A DNA stretch of 64,000 bases, from contig JAHLKG010000012.1 in NCBI GenBank assembly GCA_025526995.1, positions 372,001 to 436,000 on the forward strand. The letters are read 5' to 3'. The notes beneath the pieces were generated by a model that was not told the origin of the DNA, searched no databases, and saw only the letters and a list, made by a program, of their open reading frames with translations. Position 1 is the stretch's first letter. Each line of letters begins with the position of its first letter. Position numbers and translations under genes: made by a program. Shown here piece after piece: positions 10,503-20,958 of this stretch. This stretch comes from Powellomyces hirtus (lineage: Eukaryota > Chytridiomycota > Chytridiomycetes > Spizellomycetales > Powellomycetaceae).

Positions 10503-11321
10503 CTATTGAGTCGAGTTGGCCTGGTTTAGGCCCTTCTTCTCATCTGCTGCCCTCTTGTGGCATTCCTTCTTGATGTGGCCCTTCTTGTTGCAGTAGTGAC
10601 AGACTGCCTCCTTCTTCCAATCTGGCTTTCCCCCAGCCTTGTTGGTCTTCTGAGCATTCCCTTTGGTGTCAGCTTGTGTGGAGAAGGCTTTTGCTGCCTT
10701 TCCAGAGTTCTTCTTTCCATCTGCACGCCTCATTTCCTCCTGCACCAGCCTGGATGTCACAAAAGTCAAGTCCAGCTTCTCACTGGTCGACTCCAGAGTC
10801 ATCACAAGGGTGTCAAAGGCTTCTGGAAGGGAAGAGAGCAAGGAGAACACATGGTCCTCCTCAGAAACGGGAGCTCCGATGGCTGCAAGTTCCTGGGTCA
10901 TCCTCTTGATCTTGTTGATGTGGATGGTCATGGAATCAGTTGGGTCCATTGTCACAGTGAGGAACCGTCGTCTCAGGAAGTGTCTGTTGGCAACCCCCTT
11001 CTTCTCATGCACCTCCCTCAGCTTTTCCCATGCTTCAAGGGCGGATTCAGCCTCATGAACATGCATCAATTGCTCATCATTCAAAGACATGATCAGCAGA
11101 GCCAGAGCTCTCTCATCTCGACGTATCCAGTCGTCTGATGCTGTGTTGGTGGCCTTGGCAGTTCCAGAGCCGTCCTTGATGTCAATGGCATCCCAAAGTC
11201 CCTTCTCAATCAACAGCATCTTCATTTTCAACTTCCAAAGGTGAAAGTTCTCCCCAGTGAACCTCTCAATGGACACTCGGATGTCAGAGTCGCCAGCCAT
11301 CTTGTGCAAAGAGTGTGGCAA
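10503..11321 (-). CDS. Gag of A2, ends at in-frame TAG
   Basis: Frame of 272 codons, probable start at MAGDSD (11300). It holds the capsid region beginning FTGENFHLWKLKMK and the intact zinc knuckle CHYC...ECHKR, then stops at TAG (10503-10505), where A1, A3 and A5 read CAG (Gln). The stop sits exactly between the Gag zinc knuckle and the protease, so this copy would make a free Gag and little or no Pol. Confidence 0.8.
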   Translation of the reverse strand: MPHSLHKMAGDSDIRVSIERFTGENFHLWKLKMKMLLIEKGLWDAIDIKDGSGTAKATNTASDDWIRRDERALALLIMSLNDEQLMHVHEAESALEAWEKLREVHEKKGVANRHFLRRRFLTVTMDPTDSMTIHINKIKRMTQELAAIGAPVSEEDHVFSLLSSLPEAFDTLVMTLESTSEKLDLTFVTSRLVQEEMRRADGKKNSGKAAKAFSTQADTKGNAQKTNKAGGKPDWKKEAVCHYCNKKGHIKKECHKRAADEKKGLNQANSTQ

Positions 11322-11579
11322 AATGGGATAGTCCCGGTGTTCAACCGCAAGTGGTCAGAACCTGCTCCAGAAAATCCACTCCAGTCCAGTCCAGTCCAGA
11401 CAATAGCTCGTTCGATGGTCAGACGCAGGTGTCCTATGTATGCTATCTAGGCTTCTCGAGTGCTCAAACAGTTCTCCAAGTCCTCAGCAGCACCAGTGAT
11501 AGGCACAGTGACGTGTTTCCCAGATAGGGATAGAGGTGGAGTCAGTATTGTTCAGACAGCTGTGTCAGGGCTCATAACC

Positions 11580-12381
11580 TGTTGAGACGTCTTGACATCT
11601 ACAAACAGGAACTCAGCATACCAGATAGGTTGCTAGGTTGTTGTCAAGAATTGCAGAGGGTCTGAAGGTGCTTCCCAAGGTAGGGAAGGTCGCCTGTAGT
11701 GTTTGGCAGAGTGTACTAGACAAGTAGAGTGTGTTGGACTGTTATTACATTGGTTGGGGATGCCCAGAGGGCGTCCTTTTATAACAATTTGGATCATAGT
11801 ACATGTGTAGTGACAATCTAACTGTGCCCTAGCTTGGCCAAGACGGCCCTGGCCTGGCCTAGTATTGTTCCCAATCGCAGGGTGTCTTTTTGCCTTTTCT
11901 TGGCGCTTCTATCAGCGCTTCAGATGTGTTCTAGGCCTTCCCAGGCCCTCTCCAGCTATTCTGGATCGTTCTAGACCATTCTGGACCATTCCAGACCATT
12001 CTAGAAACAAGTGGATGTCCTCCCACATGTCCTGTGTGCTCTAAGTCCTCCCAGAGGCGCCCACAGGTAGATTCCAACATTTATAACAATTTGGATCATA
12101 GTACATGTGTAGTGACAATCTAACTGTGCCCTAGCTTGGCCAAGACGGCCCTGGCCTGGCCTAGTATTGTTCCCAATCACAGGGTGTCTTTTTGCCTTTT
12201 CTTGGCGCTTCTATCAGCGCTCCAGACGTGTTGTAGGCCTTCCCAGGCCCTCTCCAGCTATTCTGGATCGTTCTAGACCATTCTGGACCATTCCAGACCA
12301 TTCTAGACACAAGTGGATGTCCTCCCACATGTCCCGTGTGCTCTAAGTCCTCCCAGAGGCGCCCACAGGTAGATTCCAACA
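11580..12381 (-). repeat. Shared LTR of A2 and A3 with two tandem U3 units
   Basis: A 500-bp LTR (11580-12079) plus one extra 302-bp U3 unit (12080-12381). It is flanked by the A2 primer site on the left and by the A3 stop codon (12389) on the right. One base change within the GAA/TTC array makes a local TTCTAGAA palindrome near 12000. Confidence 0.9.
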
Positions 12382-15300
12382 CTCCCACTCACGAAACATG
12401 TTTTGTGATCCCACAGGCGTCCCTCAGTTTCAAGAACTGATCCCTAGCCAGTGGTTTTGTCAAGATGTCTGCAACCATGTCCTGAGTCGAGAGATACTCT
12501 AATGCAATCTCCAAGCGTCCTAGTGCTTCTCTGATAAAGTGGTACCTCACTTCAATGTGTTTGGTGCTGGCATGCAATGTCGGGTTCTTAGCAAGAGCAA
12601 TGGCACCCTGGTTGTCCTCAAAGAGCATTGTGGGTCCATCCTGCTTGAATCCGAGCTCCCCTGCAAGCAGACAAAGCCAAACAGCTTCCTTGGTGCACTG
12701 GGCTAGTGCCATGTACTCTGCTTCCGTGCTTGAAAGAGCTACAGTGGTCTGCCGCTTGGATTGCCAGGTGATAGGCCCGTTGAACATGAAGATGAATCCA
12801 GTGGTTGATCTCCTTGTGTCCAAACATCCAGCATAGTCGGAATCCGAGTATCCAACCAGCTTCCTAGGCTCAGAGACATTCTCTTTGCCTCCCAGAAGGA
12901 TTCCAAGTTCGCTTGTGCCCTTCAGGTATCTGATGATCCGCTTGGCAGCACTCCAATGCTCCTTTCCAGGCTTTGCAAGGTACTTGGACACAATTCCAAC
13001 TGCAGCAGCAATGTCAGGGCGTGTTCCTAGCATGGCATAGATCAAACTGCCCACTGCATTCCTGTATGGCACAGAGCTCATCTCCAGCTCATCCGTCTCA
13101 TTCTGAGGTGCCATGTTGTTTCTGAGGTGCAGTCCATGTTCCATAGGCGTGGCATGAACCTTGGCATCTCCCATGTTGAATTTCGAAACGACCTCTTCAA
13201 CATACTTCTTCTGAGACAACCAGATGGTGCGGGTGCTTCTGCTCCGTCTGATGTGAATCCCAAGGAAGTAATTCAGCTCTCCAAGGTCTGTCATCTCAAA
13301 AGCTCGCCTCAGCTCCTTCTTGACATCCCCCAGCTGTTCCTTGCTTGATGAGGCCACAATGAGGTCGTCCACATAGATCAGAATGTACTCTGTTGTCCCA
13401 TTCTGACTCCTGTAGTACATGCAAGGCTCTGCAGTCGACTGCACAAAGCCCATAGACTTCAGTTTGTGGTCTATCTTGTGGTTGAAGCGCCTTGCTGATT
13501 GCTTGAGGCCGTAGAGGGGTCTCCCAAGCTTGCAGACCCGTCCTGGATGCTTGGAATCCTCAAAGCCCTCCGGTTGGCGCATGTAGATCACATAGTCCAG
13601 ATCCCCTTGCAAGAATGCTGTCTTCACGTCCATCTGATGTGCTTCCAAGTCGTCTGTGGCAATAATGGAGAACAGCAGTCTCATGGGACCAAACTTGGCA
13701 ACAGGAGCAAACGTCTCCTGATAGTCCAATCCCTCTCTCTGAGAGAATCCCTTGGCAACAAGTCTTGCCTTGTATCTGTCAAGCTCTCATGTGTCCTTCA
13801 GCTTTCGTTTGAAGACCCACTTGCATCCAATAGCTTTTCTGCCCATTGGCAGATCCACAGGTTGCCATGTCCCATTCTTGGCAAGAGCATCCATCTCTTC
13901 CTGAGCAGCCTGACGCCATTGTGAAGCATCTGGCATGGTCTGGCTCTCCTTGTAGCTTGTGGGCTCGTTTGAGACAAAGGAGACAGCATAGGCAACTGCA
14001 GCAACGTTTGCAGCGTTGCTTGAAGCCTTCCACCACTCTCCTGGCGGCTTCCTGAGTCTTTTGGGAGTTGGAGAAGGCTCTGCAGCACTCTCATAGTCAG
14101 AGTACAGCTCAGGGGTCCGTTCCCTCACGTTCTCCTCTCCCTCTGACATGTGGGTGTCTTCAGAGTCGTCACTGACATCCTGCAGCTTCATTTCAGGCCC
14201 AATTCCCACTTCCAGGCTCTCAGCAGGCACTTGGGGCGTCTGAGCAGACTGGAGGGATGGAATGAAGCTCTTCTCATCGAATTTGACACTTCTGGAGAAC
14301 AGGATCTTCTTAGTCTGTATGTCCATAAGCCGGTATTCCTTGCTGTGGGAGCTATATTCCAGCATGATGCACTTGACGGCAGCATCATCCAGCTTCTGGC
14401 GCTTGTTGGGTTGAATGTAGGCATAGGCAATGCATCCAAACGTCCTCAAATGTCCCAGAGATGGTGGGATACCATGGAACATCTCATAAGGCGTCTTGGG
14501 GCATGCAACAGTGGGAGATCTGTTCCTCAGATAGACTGCTGTCATGATTGCTTCTCCCCAGAAACGCTTGTCCAAGCCTGACTGCTTCAACAAACATCTC
14601 CCCATCTCCATAAGGGTACGGTTGGCTCGTTCAGCAACACCATTTTGCTGTGGAGTATTTACTGAACTCCTCTGATGCTGTGTGCCCTTCTCCTTTAAGT
14701 GGTCCCTTAGCAAGTTGCTCATGTACTCGCCTCCTGGGTCGGATCTGACAGCTTTGATCTGCTTTCCATGTAGGGGGACGAGTGCTGCTTCCAGCTCCTG
14801 ATAGTGCCTAGCAACTTCTCCCTTGGTCTTCATAAGGCAAACATGGAAATATCTCGTCTTGTCATCAATGAATGTGACAAAATAGCAATATCCAGTGATT
14901 GTGGGCGGTTCAACTGGTCCCCAGACGTCTGTGTGGATCAATCCCAGCTTCTCTGATGCTCTGGAGGCCTGTGCCTTGGGGAATGGCGCTCTGCTTGCTT
15001 TGCTGAGTGCACAAGTGTCACAAATGCTCAAGCTCCCACTGGTTCGAACGCCCTTGGCAAGCTTGGTGAGCCTTCCAATGTCTGCAACGTTCAAATGGCC
15101 GAGTCTCTGATGCCATAGGGACAAGTCCTGACTTGTTGTGTCCCTTCCAACATTGTGGGCAATCCCAGCATTTGCCTGCCCATGTGTTGTCTCGAATGTG
15201 TAGACAAATTGGTTCTCTTTGGCAAGGAAAGCCATCCCATCCTTTGCAATGATACGAGCAGCCTGTGGTCCCACTTCAAAACAAGCTCCAGCTTTGGCAA

Positions 15301-16678
15301 GGCGAGCCAGTGATAGGAGGTTCTTGGTCATCTTGGGGACGTGCCAGCAGTTCTGGATTTGCAGGGGCACTGTCTTCCCCTCTGTGTTGATCACCCATGT
15401 GTGAAGCGTTCCATGCCCCACAGCTTCCAATGTGTAATTGTCTGCCATCTCAATGGCAACAGGAGACATCTTCTCATAGTCACCAAACAGCTCTCTGCGG
15501 CCAGTCATGTGCTGAGAGGCTCCTGAGTCCAAAATCCAAGTGTTGGATGTCAGGGATGGCATCTGAGTTCCAATGGTGGTGAAAGCAAAGCCTCCAGGCG
15601 TCTGTTGAGTCAACTTGGCCTGGTTTAGGCCCTTCTTCTCGTCTGCTGCCCTCTTGTGGTATTCCTTCTTGATGTGGCCCTTCTTGTTGCAGTAGTGACA
15701 GACCGCCTCCTTCTTCCAATCTGGTTTTCCCCCAACCTTGTTGGTCTTCTGAGCATTCCCTTTGGTGTCAGCTTGTGTGGAGAAGGCTTTTGCTGCCTTT
15801 CCAGAGTTCTTCTTTCCATCTGCACGCCTCATTTCCTCCTGCAACAGCCTGGATGTCACAAAAGCCAAGTCCAGCTTCTCATTGGTTGACTCCAGAGTCA
15901 TCACAAGGGTGTCAAAGGCTTCTGGAAGGGAAGAGAGCAAGGAGAACACATGGTCCTCCTCAGAAACGGGAGCTCCGATGGCTGCAAGTTCCTGGGTCAT
16001 CCTCTTGATCTTGTTGATGTGGATGGTCATGGAATCAGTTGGGTTCATTGTCACAGTGAGGAACCGACGTCTCAGGAAGTGTCTGTTGGCAACCCCCTTC
16101 TTCTCATGCACCTCCCTCAGCTTTTCCCATGCTTCAAGGGCGGATTCAGCCTCATGAACATGCATCAATTGCTCATCATTCAAAGACATGATCAGCAGAG
16201 CCAGAGCTCTCTCATCTCGACGTATCCAGTCGTCTGATGCTGTGTTGGTGGCCTTGGCAGTTCCAGAGCCGTCCTTGATGTCAATGGCATCCCAAAGTCC
16301 CTTCTCAATCAACAGCATCTTCATTTTCAACTTCCAAAGGTGAAAGTTCTCCCCAGTGAACCTCTCAATGGACACTCGGATGTCAGAGTCGCCAGCCATC
16401 TTGTGCAAAGAGTGTGGCAAAATGGGATAGTCCCGGTGTTCAACCACAAGTGGTCAGAACCTGCTCCAGAAAATCCACTCCAGTCCAGTTCAGTCCAGAC
16501 AATAGCTCGTTCGATGGTCAGACGCAGGTGTCCTATGCCTGCTATCTAGGCTTCTCGAGTGCTCAAACAGTTCTCCAAGTCCTCAGCAGCACCAGTGATA
16601 GGCACAGTGACGTGTTTCCCAGATAGGGATAGAGGTGGAGTCAGTATTGTTCAGACAGCTGTGTCAGGGCTCATAACC
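12382..16678 (-). mobile_element. Ty1/copia family A, element A3 internal region
   Basis: Full-length internal region on the minus strand, with the 3' LTR shared with A2 and the 5' LTR at 16679-17178. It differs from A1, A2 and A5 by clustered substitutions and lacks one 12-codon repeat (the LQDVSDE duplication) in the linker before RT. It is the apparent source of the two truncated derivatives at 17179-20458, with which it shares several substitutions. Confidence 0.88.
12389..16447 (-). pseudogene. Gag-Pol of A3, broken by a stop codon in RT
   Basis: A frame of 886 codons (16447-13787) encodes Gag, protease, integrase and the first part of RT, then ends at TGA (13787-13789) where the other copies have GGA (Gly) in KLKDTGELDRYKA. 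The same frame continues from 13729 to 12389 with the rest of RT (YVDD) and RNase H. The zinc knuckle is also damaged: the last Cys is Tyr (KKEYHKR). Protease DSGAS and the integrase residues remain. One nonsense change plus the knuckle change should make this copy dependent on others. Confidence 0.85.
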
Positions 16679-17178
16679 TGTTGAGACGTCTTGACATCTA
16701 CAAACAGGAACTCAGCATACCAGATAGGTTGCTAGGTTGTTGTCAAGAATTGCAGAGGGTCTGAAGGTGCTTCCCAAGGTAGGGAAGGTCGCCTGTAGTG
16801 TTTGGCAGAGTGTACTAGACAAGTAGAGTGTGTTGGACTGTTATTATATTGGTTGGGGATGCCCAGAGGGCGTCCTTTTATAACAATTTGGATCATAGTA
16901 CATGTGTAGTGACAATCTAACTGTGCCCTAGCTTGGCCAAGACGGCCCTGGCCTGGCCTAGTATTGTTCCCAATCCCAGGGTGTCTTCTTGCCTTTTCTT
17001 GGCGCTTCTATCAGCGCTCCAGACATGTTCTAGGCCTTCCCAGGCCCTCTCCAGCTATTCTGGATCGTTCTAGACCATTCTGGACCATTCCAGACCATTC
17101 TAGACACAAGTGGATGTCCTCCCACATGTCCCGTGTGCTCTAAGTCCTCCCAGAGGCGCCCACAGGTAGATTCCAACA
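16679..17178 (-). repeat. Family A LTR (500 bp) between A3 and a truncated derivative
   Basis: Plus strand begins TGTTGAGACG next to the primer sequence and ends CCAACA. It has one U3 only. It serves as 5' LTR of A3 and as 3' LTR of the truncated unit at 17179-18568. Confidence 0.9.
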
Positions 17179-18337
17179 CAGCTTTGGCAAGGCGAGCCAG
17201 TGATAGGAGGTTCTTGGTCATCTTGGGGACGTGCCAGCCGTTCTGGATTTGCAGGGGCACTGTCTTCCCCTCTGTGTTGATCACCCATGTGTGAAGCGTT
17301 CCATGCCCCACAGCTTCCAATGTGTGATTGTCTGCCATCTCAATGGCGACAGGAGACATCTTCTCATAGTCCCCAAACAGCTCTCTGCGGCCAGTCATGT
17401 GCTGAGAGGCTCCTGAGTCCAAAATCCAAGTGTTGGATGTCAGGGATGGCATCTGAGTTCCAATGGTGGTGAAAGCAAAGCCTCCAGGCGTCTGTTGAGT
17501 CAACTTGGCCTGGTTTAGGCCCTTCTTCTCGTCTGCTGCCCTCTTGTGGTATTCCTTCTTGATGTGGCCCTTCTTGTTGCAGTAGTGACAGACCGCCTCC
17601 TTCTTCCAATCTGGTTTTCCCCCAACCTTGTTGGTCTTCTGAGCATTCCCTTTGGTGTCAGCTTGTGTGGAGAAGGCTTTTGCTGCCTTTCCAGAGTTCT
17701 TCTTTCCATCTGCACGCCTCATTTCCTCCTGCAACAGCCTGGATGTCACAAAAGCCAAGTCCAGCTTCTCATTGGTTGACTCCAGAGTCATCACAAGGGT
17801 GTCAAAGGCTTCTGGAAGGGAAGAGAGCAAGGAGAACACATGGTCCTCCTCAGAAACGGGAGCTCCGATGGCTGCAAGTTCCTGGGTCATCCTCTTGATC
17901 TTGTTGATGTGGATGGTCATGGAATCAGTTGGGTTCATTGTCACAGTGAGGAACCGACGTCTCAGGAAGTGTCTGTTGGCAACCCCCTTCTTCTCATGCA
18001 CCTCCCTCAGCTTTTCCCATGCTTCAAGGGCGGATTCAGCCTCATGAACATGCATCAATTGCTCATCATTCAAAGACATGATCAGCAGAGCCAGAGCTCT
18101 CTCATCTCGACGTATCCAGTCGTCTGATGCTGTGTTGGTGGCCTTGGCAGTTCCAGAGCCGTCCTTGATGTCAATGGCATCCCAAAGTCCCTTCTCAATC
18201 AACAGCATCTTCATTTTCAACTTCCAAAGGTGAAAGTTCTCCCCAGTGAACCTCTCAATGGACACTCGGATGTCAGAGTCGCCAGCCATCTTGTGCAAAG
18301 AGTGTGGCAAAATGGGATAGTCCCGGTGTTCAACCAC
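17030..18337 (-). CDS. Chimeric Gag-protease-LTR reading frame, 435 codons
   Basis: Frame from the leader (probable real start MAGDSD near 18290) through Gag and the protease DSGAS motif to LARLAKA, then about 45 codons read into the LTR (VLESTCGRLWEDL...). The zinc knuckle carries the same Cys to Tyr change as A3. The product would be a Gag-protease protein with a foreign tail. Whether it is made or works in particle assembly is unknown. Confidence 0.6.
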   Translation of the reverse strand: MVEHRDYPILPHSLHKMAGDSDIRVSIERFTGENFHLWKLKMKMLLIEKGLWDAIDIKDGSGTAKATNTASDDWIRRDERALALLIMSLNDEQLMHVHEAESALEAWEKLREVHEKKGVANRHFLRRRFLTVTMNPTDSMTIHINKIKRMTQELAAIGAPVSEEDHVFSLLSSLPEAFDTLVMTLESTNEKLDLAFVTSRLLQEEMRRADGKKNSGKAAKAFSTQADTKGNAQKTNKVGGKPDWKKEAVCHYCNKKGHIKKEYHKRAADEKKGLNQAKLTQQTPGGFAFTTIGTQMPSLTSNTWILDSGASQHMTGRRELFGDYEKMSPVAIEMADNHTLEAVGHGTLHTWVINTEGKTVPLQIQNGWHVPKMTKNLLSLARLAKAVLESTCGRLWEDLEHTGHVGGHPLVSRMVWNGPEWSRTIQNSWRGPGKA

Positions 18338-18568
18338 AAGTGGTCAGAACCTGCTCCAGAAAATCCACTCCAGTCCAGTTCAGTCCAGACAATAGCTCGT
18401 TCGATGGTCAGACGCAGGTGTCCTATGCCTGCTATCTAGGCTTCTCGAGTGCTCAAACAGTTCTCCAAGTCCTCAGCAGCACCAGTGATAGGCACAGTGA
18501 CGTGTTTCCCAGATAGGGATAGAGGTGGAGTCAGTATTGTTCAGACAGCTGTGTCAGGGCTCATAACC
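17179..18568 (-). mobile_element. LTR-gag-protease derivative, unit 1 (non-autonomous)
   Basis: Internal region of about 1390 bp: primer site, leader, gag, protease and the first residues of the pre-integrase region (ending LARLAKA), joined directly to the start of an LTR. Integrase, RT and RNase H are deleted. With the adjacent LTR it forms an 1890-bp unit that is repeated next door. Structurally it resembles non-autonomous elements with terminal repeats and a GAG domain. Confidence 0.85.
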
Positions 18569-19068
18569 TGTTGAGACGTCTTGACATCTACAAACAGGAA
18601 CTCAGCATACCAGATAGGTTGCTAGGTTGTTGTCAAGAATTGCAGAGGGTCTGAAGGTGCTTCCCAAGGTAGGGAAGGTCGCCTGTAGTGTTTGGCAGAG
18701 TGTACTAGACAAGTAGAGTGTGTTGGACTGTTATTATATTGGTTGGGGATGCCCAGAGGGCGTCCTTTTATAACAATTTGGATCATAGTACATGTGTAGT
18801 GACAATCTAACTGTGCCCTAGCTTGGCCAAGACGGCCCTGGCCTGGCCTAGTATTGTTCCCAATCCCAGGGTGTCTTCTTGCCTTTTCTTGGCGCTTCTA
18901 TCAGCGCTCCAGACATGTTCTAGGCCTTCCCAGGCCCTCTCCAGCTATTCTGGATCGTTCTAGACCATTCTGGACCATTCCAGACCATTCTAGACACAAG
19001 TGGATGTCCTCCCACATGTCCCGTGTGCTCTAAGTCCTCCCAGAGGCGCCCACAGGTAGATTCCAACA
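18569..19068 (-). repeat. Family A LTR (500 bp) between truncated units
   Basis: Single-U3 LTR with the usual TGTTGAGACG and CCAACA ends on the plus strand. It is shared by the two truncated units and lies exactly 1890 bp from the previous LTR. Confidence 0.9.
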
Positions 19069-20200
19069 CAGCTTTGGCAAGGCGAGCCAGTGATAGGAGG
19101 TTCTTGGTCATCTTGGGGACGTGCCAGCCGTTCTGGATTTGCAGGGGCACTGTCTTCCCCTCTGTGTTGATCACCCATGTGTGAAGCGTTCCATGCCCCA
19201 CAGCTTCCAATGTGTGATTGTCTGCCATCTCAATGGCAACAGGAGACATCTTCTCATAGTCCCCAAACAGCTCTCTGCGGCCAGTCATGTGCTGAGAGGC
19301 TCCTGAGTCCAAAATCCAAGTGTTGGATGTCAGGGATGGCATCTGAGTTCCAATGGTGGTGAAAGCAAAGCCTCCAGGCGTCTGTTGAGTCAACTTGGCC
19401 TGGTTTAGGCCCTTCTTCTCGTCTGCTGCCCTCTTGTGGTATTCCTTCTTGATGTGGCCCTTCTTGTTGCAGTAGTGACAGACCGCCTCCTTCTTCCAAT
19501 CTGGCTTTCCCCCAACCTTGTTGGTCTTCTGAGCATTCCCTTTTGTGTCAGCTTGTGTGGAGAAGGCTTTTGCTGCCTTTCCAGAGTTCTTCTTTCCATC
19601 TGCACGCCTCATTTCCTCCTGCACCAGCCTGGATGTCACAAAAGCCAAGTCCAGCTTCTCACTGGTCGACTCCAGAGTCATCACAAGGGTGTCAAAGGCT
19701 TCTGGAAGGGAAGAGAGCAAGGAGAACACATGGTCCTCCTCAGAAACGGGAGCTCCGATGGCTGCAAGTTCCTGGGTCATCCTCTTGATCTTGTTGATGT
19801 GGATGGTCATGGAATCAGTTGGGTTCATTGTCACAGTGAGGAACCGACGTCTCAGGAAGTGTCTGTTGGCAACCCCCTTCTTCTCATGCACCTCCCTCAG
19901 CTTTTCCCATGCTTCAAGGGCGGATTCAGCCTCATGAACATGCATCAATTGCTCATCATTCAAAGACATGATCAGCAGAGCCAGAGCTCTCTCATCTCGA
20001 CGTATCCAGTCGTCTGATGCTGTGTTGGTGGCCTTGGCAGTTCCAGAGCCGTCCTTGATGTCAATGGCATCCCAAAGTCCCTTCTCAATCAACAGCATCT
20101 TCATTTTCAACTTCCAAAGGTGAAAGTTCTCCCCAGTGAACCTCTCAATGGACATTCGGATGTCAGAGTCGCCAGCCATCTTGTGCAAAGAGTGTGGCAA
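18920..20200 (-). CDS. Chimeric Gag-protease-LTR reading frame, 426 codons
   Basis: Same architecture as 17030-18337: capsid, damaged zinc knuckle (KKEYHKR), protease DSGAS, then the LTR-encoded tail. Two tandem copies keep the frame open. This could mean recent origin rather than selection. Confidence 0.6.
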   Translation of the reverse strand: MPHSLHKMAGDSDIRMSIERFTGENFHLWKLKMKMLLIEKGLWDAIDIKDGSGTAKATNTASDDWIRRDERALALLIMSLNDEQLMHVHEAESALEAWEKLREVHEKKGVANRHFLRRRFLTVTMNPTDSMTIHINKIKRMTQELAAIGAPVSEEDHVFSLLSSLPEAFDTLVMTLESTSEKLDLAFVTSRLVQEEMRRADGKKNSGKAAKAFSTQADTKGNAQKTNKVGGKPDWKKEAVCHYCNKKGHIKKEYHKRAADEKKGLNQAKLTQQTPGGFAFTTIGTQMPSLTSNTWILDSGASQHMTGRRELFGDYEKMSPVAIEMADNHTLEAVGHGTLHTWVINTEGKTVPLQIQNGWHVPKMTKNLLSLARLAKAVLESTCGRLWEDLEHTGHVGGHPLVSRMVWNGPEWSRTIQNSWRGPGKA

Positions 20201-20458
20201 AATGGGATAGTCCCGGTGTTCAACCGCAAGTGGTCAGAACCTGCTCCAGAAAATCCACTCCAGTCCAGTCCAGTCCAGACAATAGCTCGTTCGATGGTCA
20301 GACGCAGGTGTCCTATGCCTGCTATCTAGGCTTCTCGGGTGCTCAAACAGTTCTCCAAGTCCTCAGCAGCACCAGTGATAGGCACAGTGACGTGTTTCCC
20401 AGATAGGGATAGAGGTGGAGTCAGTAATGTTCAGACAGCTGTGTCAGGGCTCATAACC
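19069..20458 (-). mobile_element. LTR-gag-protease derivative, unit 2
   Basis: Second copy of the 1390-bp internal region with the same deletion breakpoint (CAGCTTTGGC next to the LTR end). It differs from unit 1 at scattered bases, for example in residues near the N-terminus (IRMSIERF) and in the capsid (TSEKLDL, RLVQEE), so the units are not perfect copies. Confidence 0.85.
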
Positions 20459-20958
20459 TGTTGAGACGTCTTGACATCTACAAACAGGAACTCAGCATAC
20501 CAGATAGGTTGCTAGGTTGTTGTCAAGACTTGCAGAGGGTCTGAAGGTGCTTCCCAAGGTAGGGAAGGTTGCCTGTAGTGTTTGGCAGAGTGTACTAGAC
20601 AAGTAGAGTGTGTTGGACTGTTATTATATTGGTTGGGGATGCCCAGAGGGCGTCCTTTTATAACAATTTGGATCATAGTACATGTGTAGTGACAATCTAA
20701 CTGTGCCCTAGCTTGGCCAAGACGGCCCTGGCCTGGCCTAGTATTGTTCCCAATCCCAGGGTGTCTTCTTGCCTTTTCTTGGCGCTTCTATCAGCGCTCC
20801 AGACATGTTCTAGGCCTTCCCAGGCCCTCTCCAGCTATTCTGGATCGTTCTAGACCATTCTGGACCATTCCAGACCATTCTAGACACAAGTGGATGTCCT
20901 CCCACATGTCCCGTGTGCTCTAAGTCCTCCCAGAGGCGCCCACAGGTAGATTCCAACA
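20459..20958 (-). repeat. Family A LTR (500 bp), left of the integrase-RT fragment
   Basis: Single-U3 LTR, 1890 bp from the previous one. Its U3 end touches an internal element fragment at 20959 and faces the oppositely oriented LTR at 22174. Confidence 0.9.

Larger units (their letters stand above)
7262..11579 (-). mobile_element. Ty1/copia family A, element A2 internal region (full length)
   Basis: Complete internal region on the minus strand between two shared LTRs (11580-12381 upstream, 5856-7261 downstream). It has primer site, leader, gag, pol and a short purine tract (GAGTGGGAG) next to the 3' LTR. The coding region is interrupted only by one stop codon at 10503-10505. It shares both LTRs with its neighbours instead of having its own pair, a structure expected from recombination between LTRs or from concatenated cDNA. 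Confidence 0.9.
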
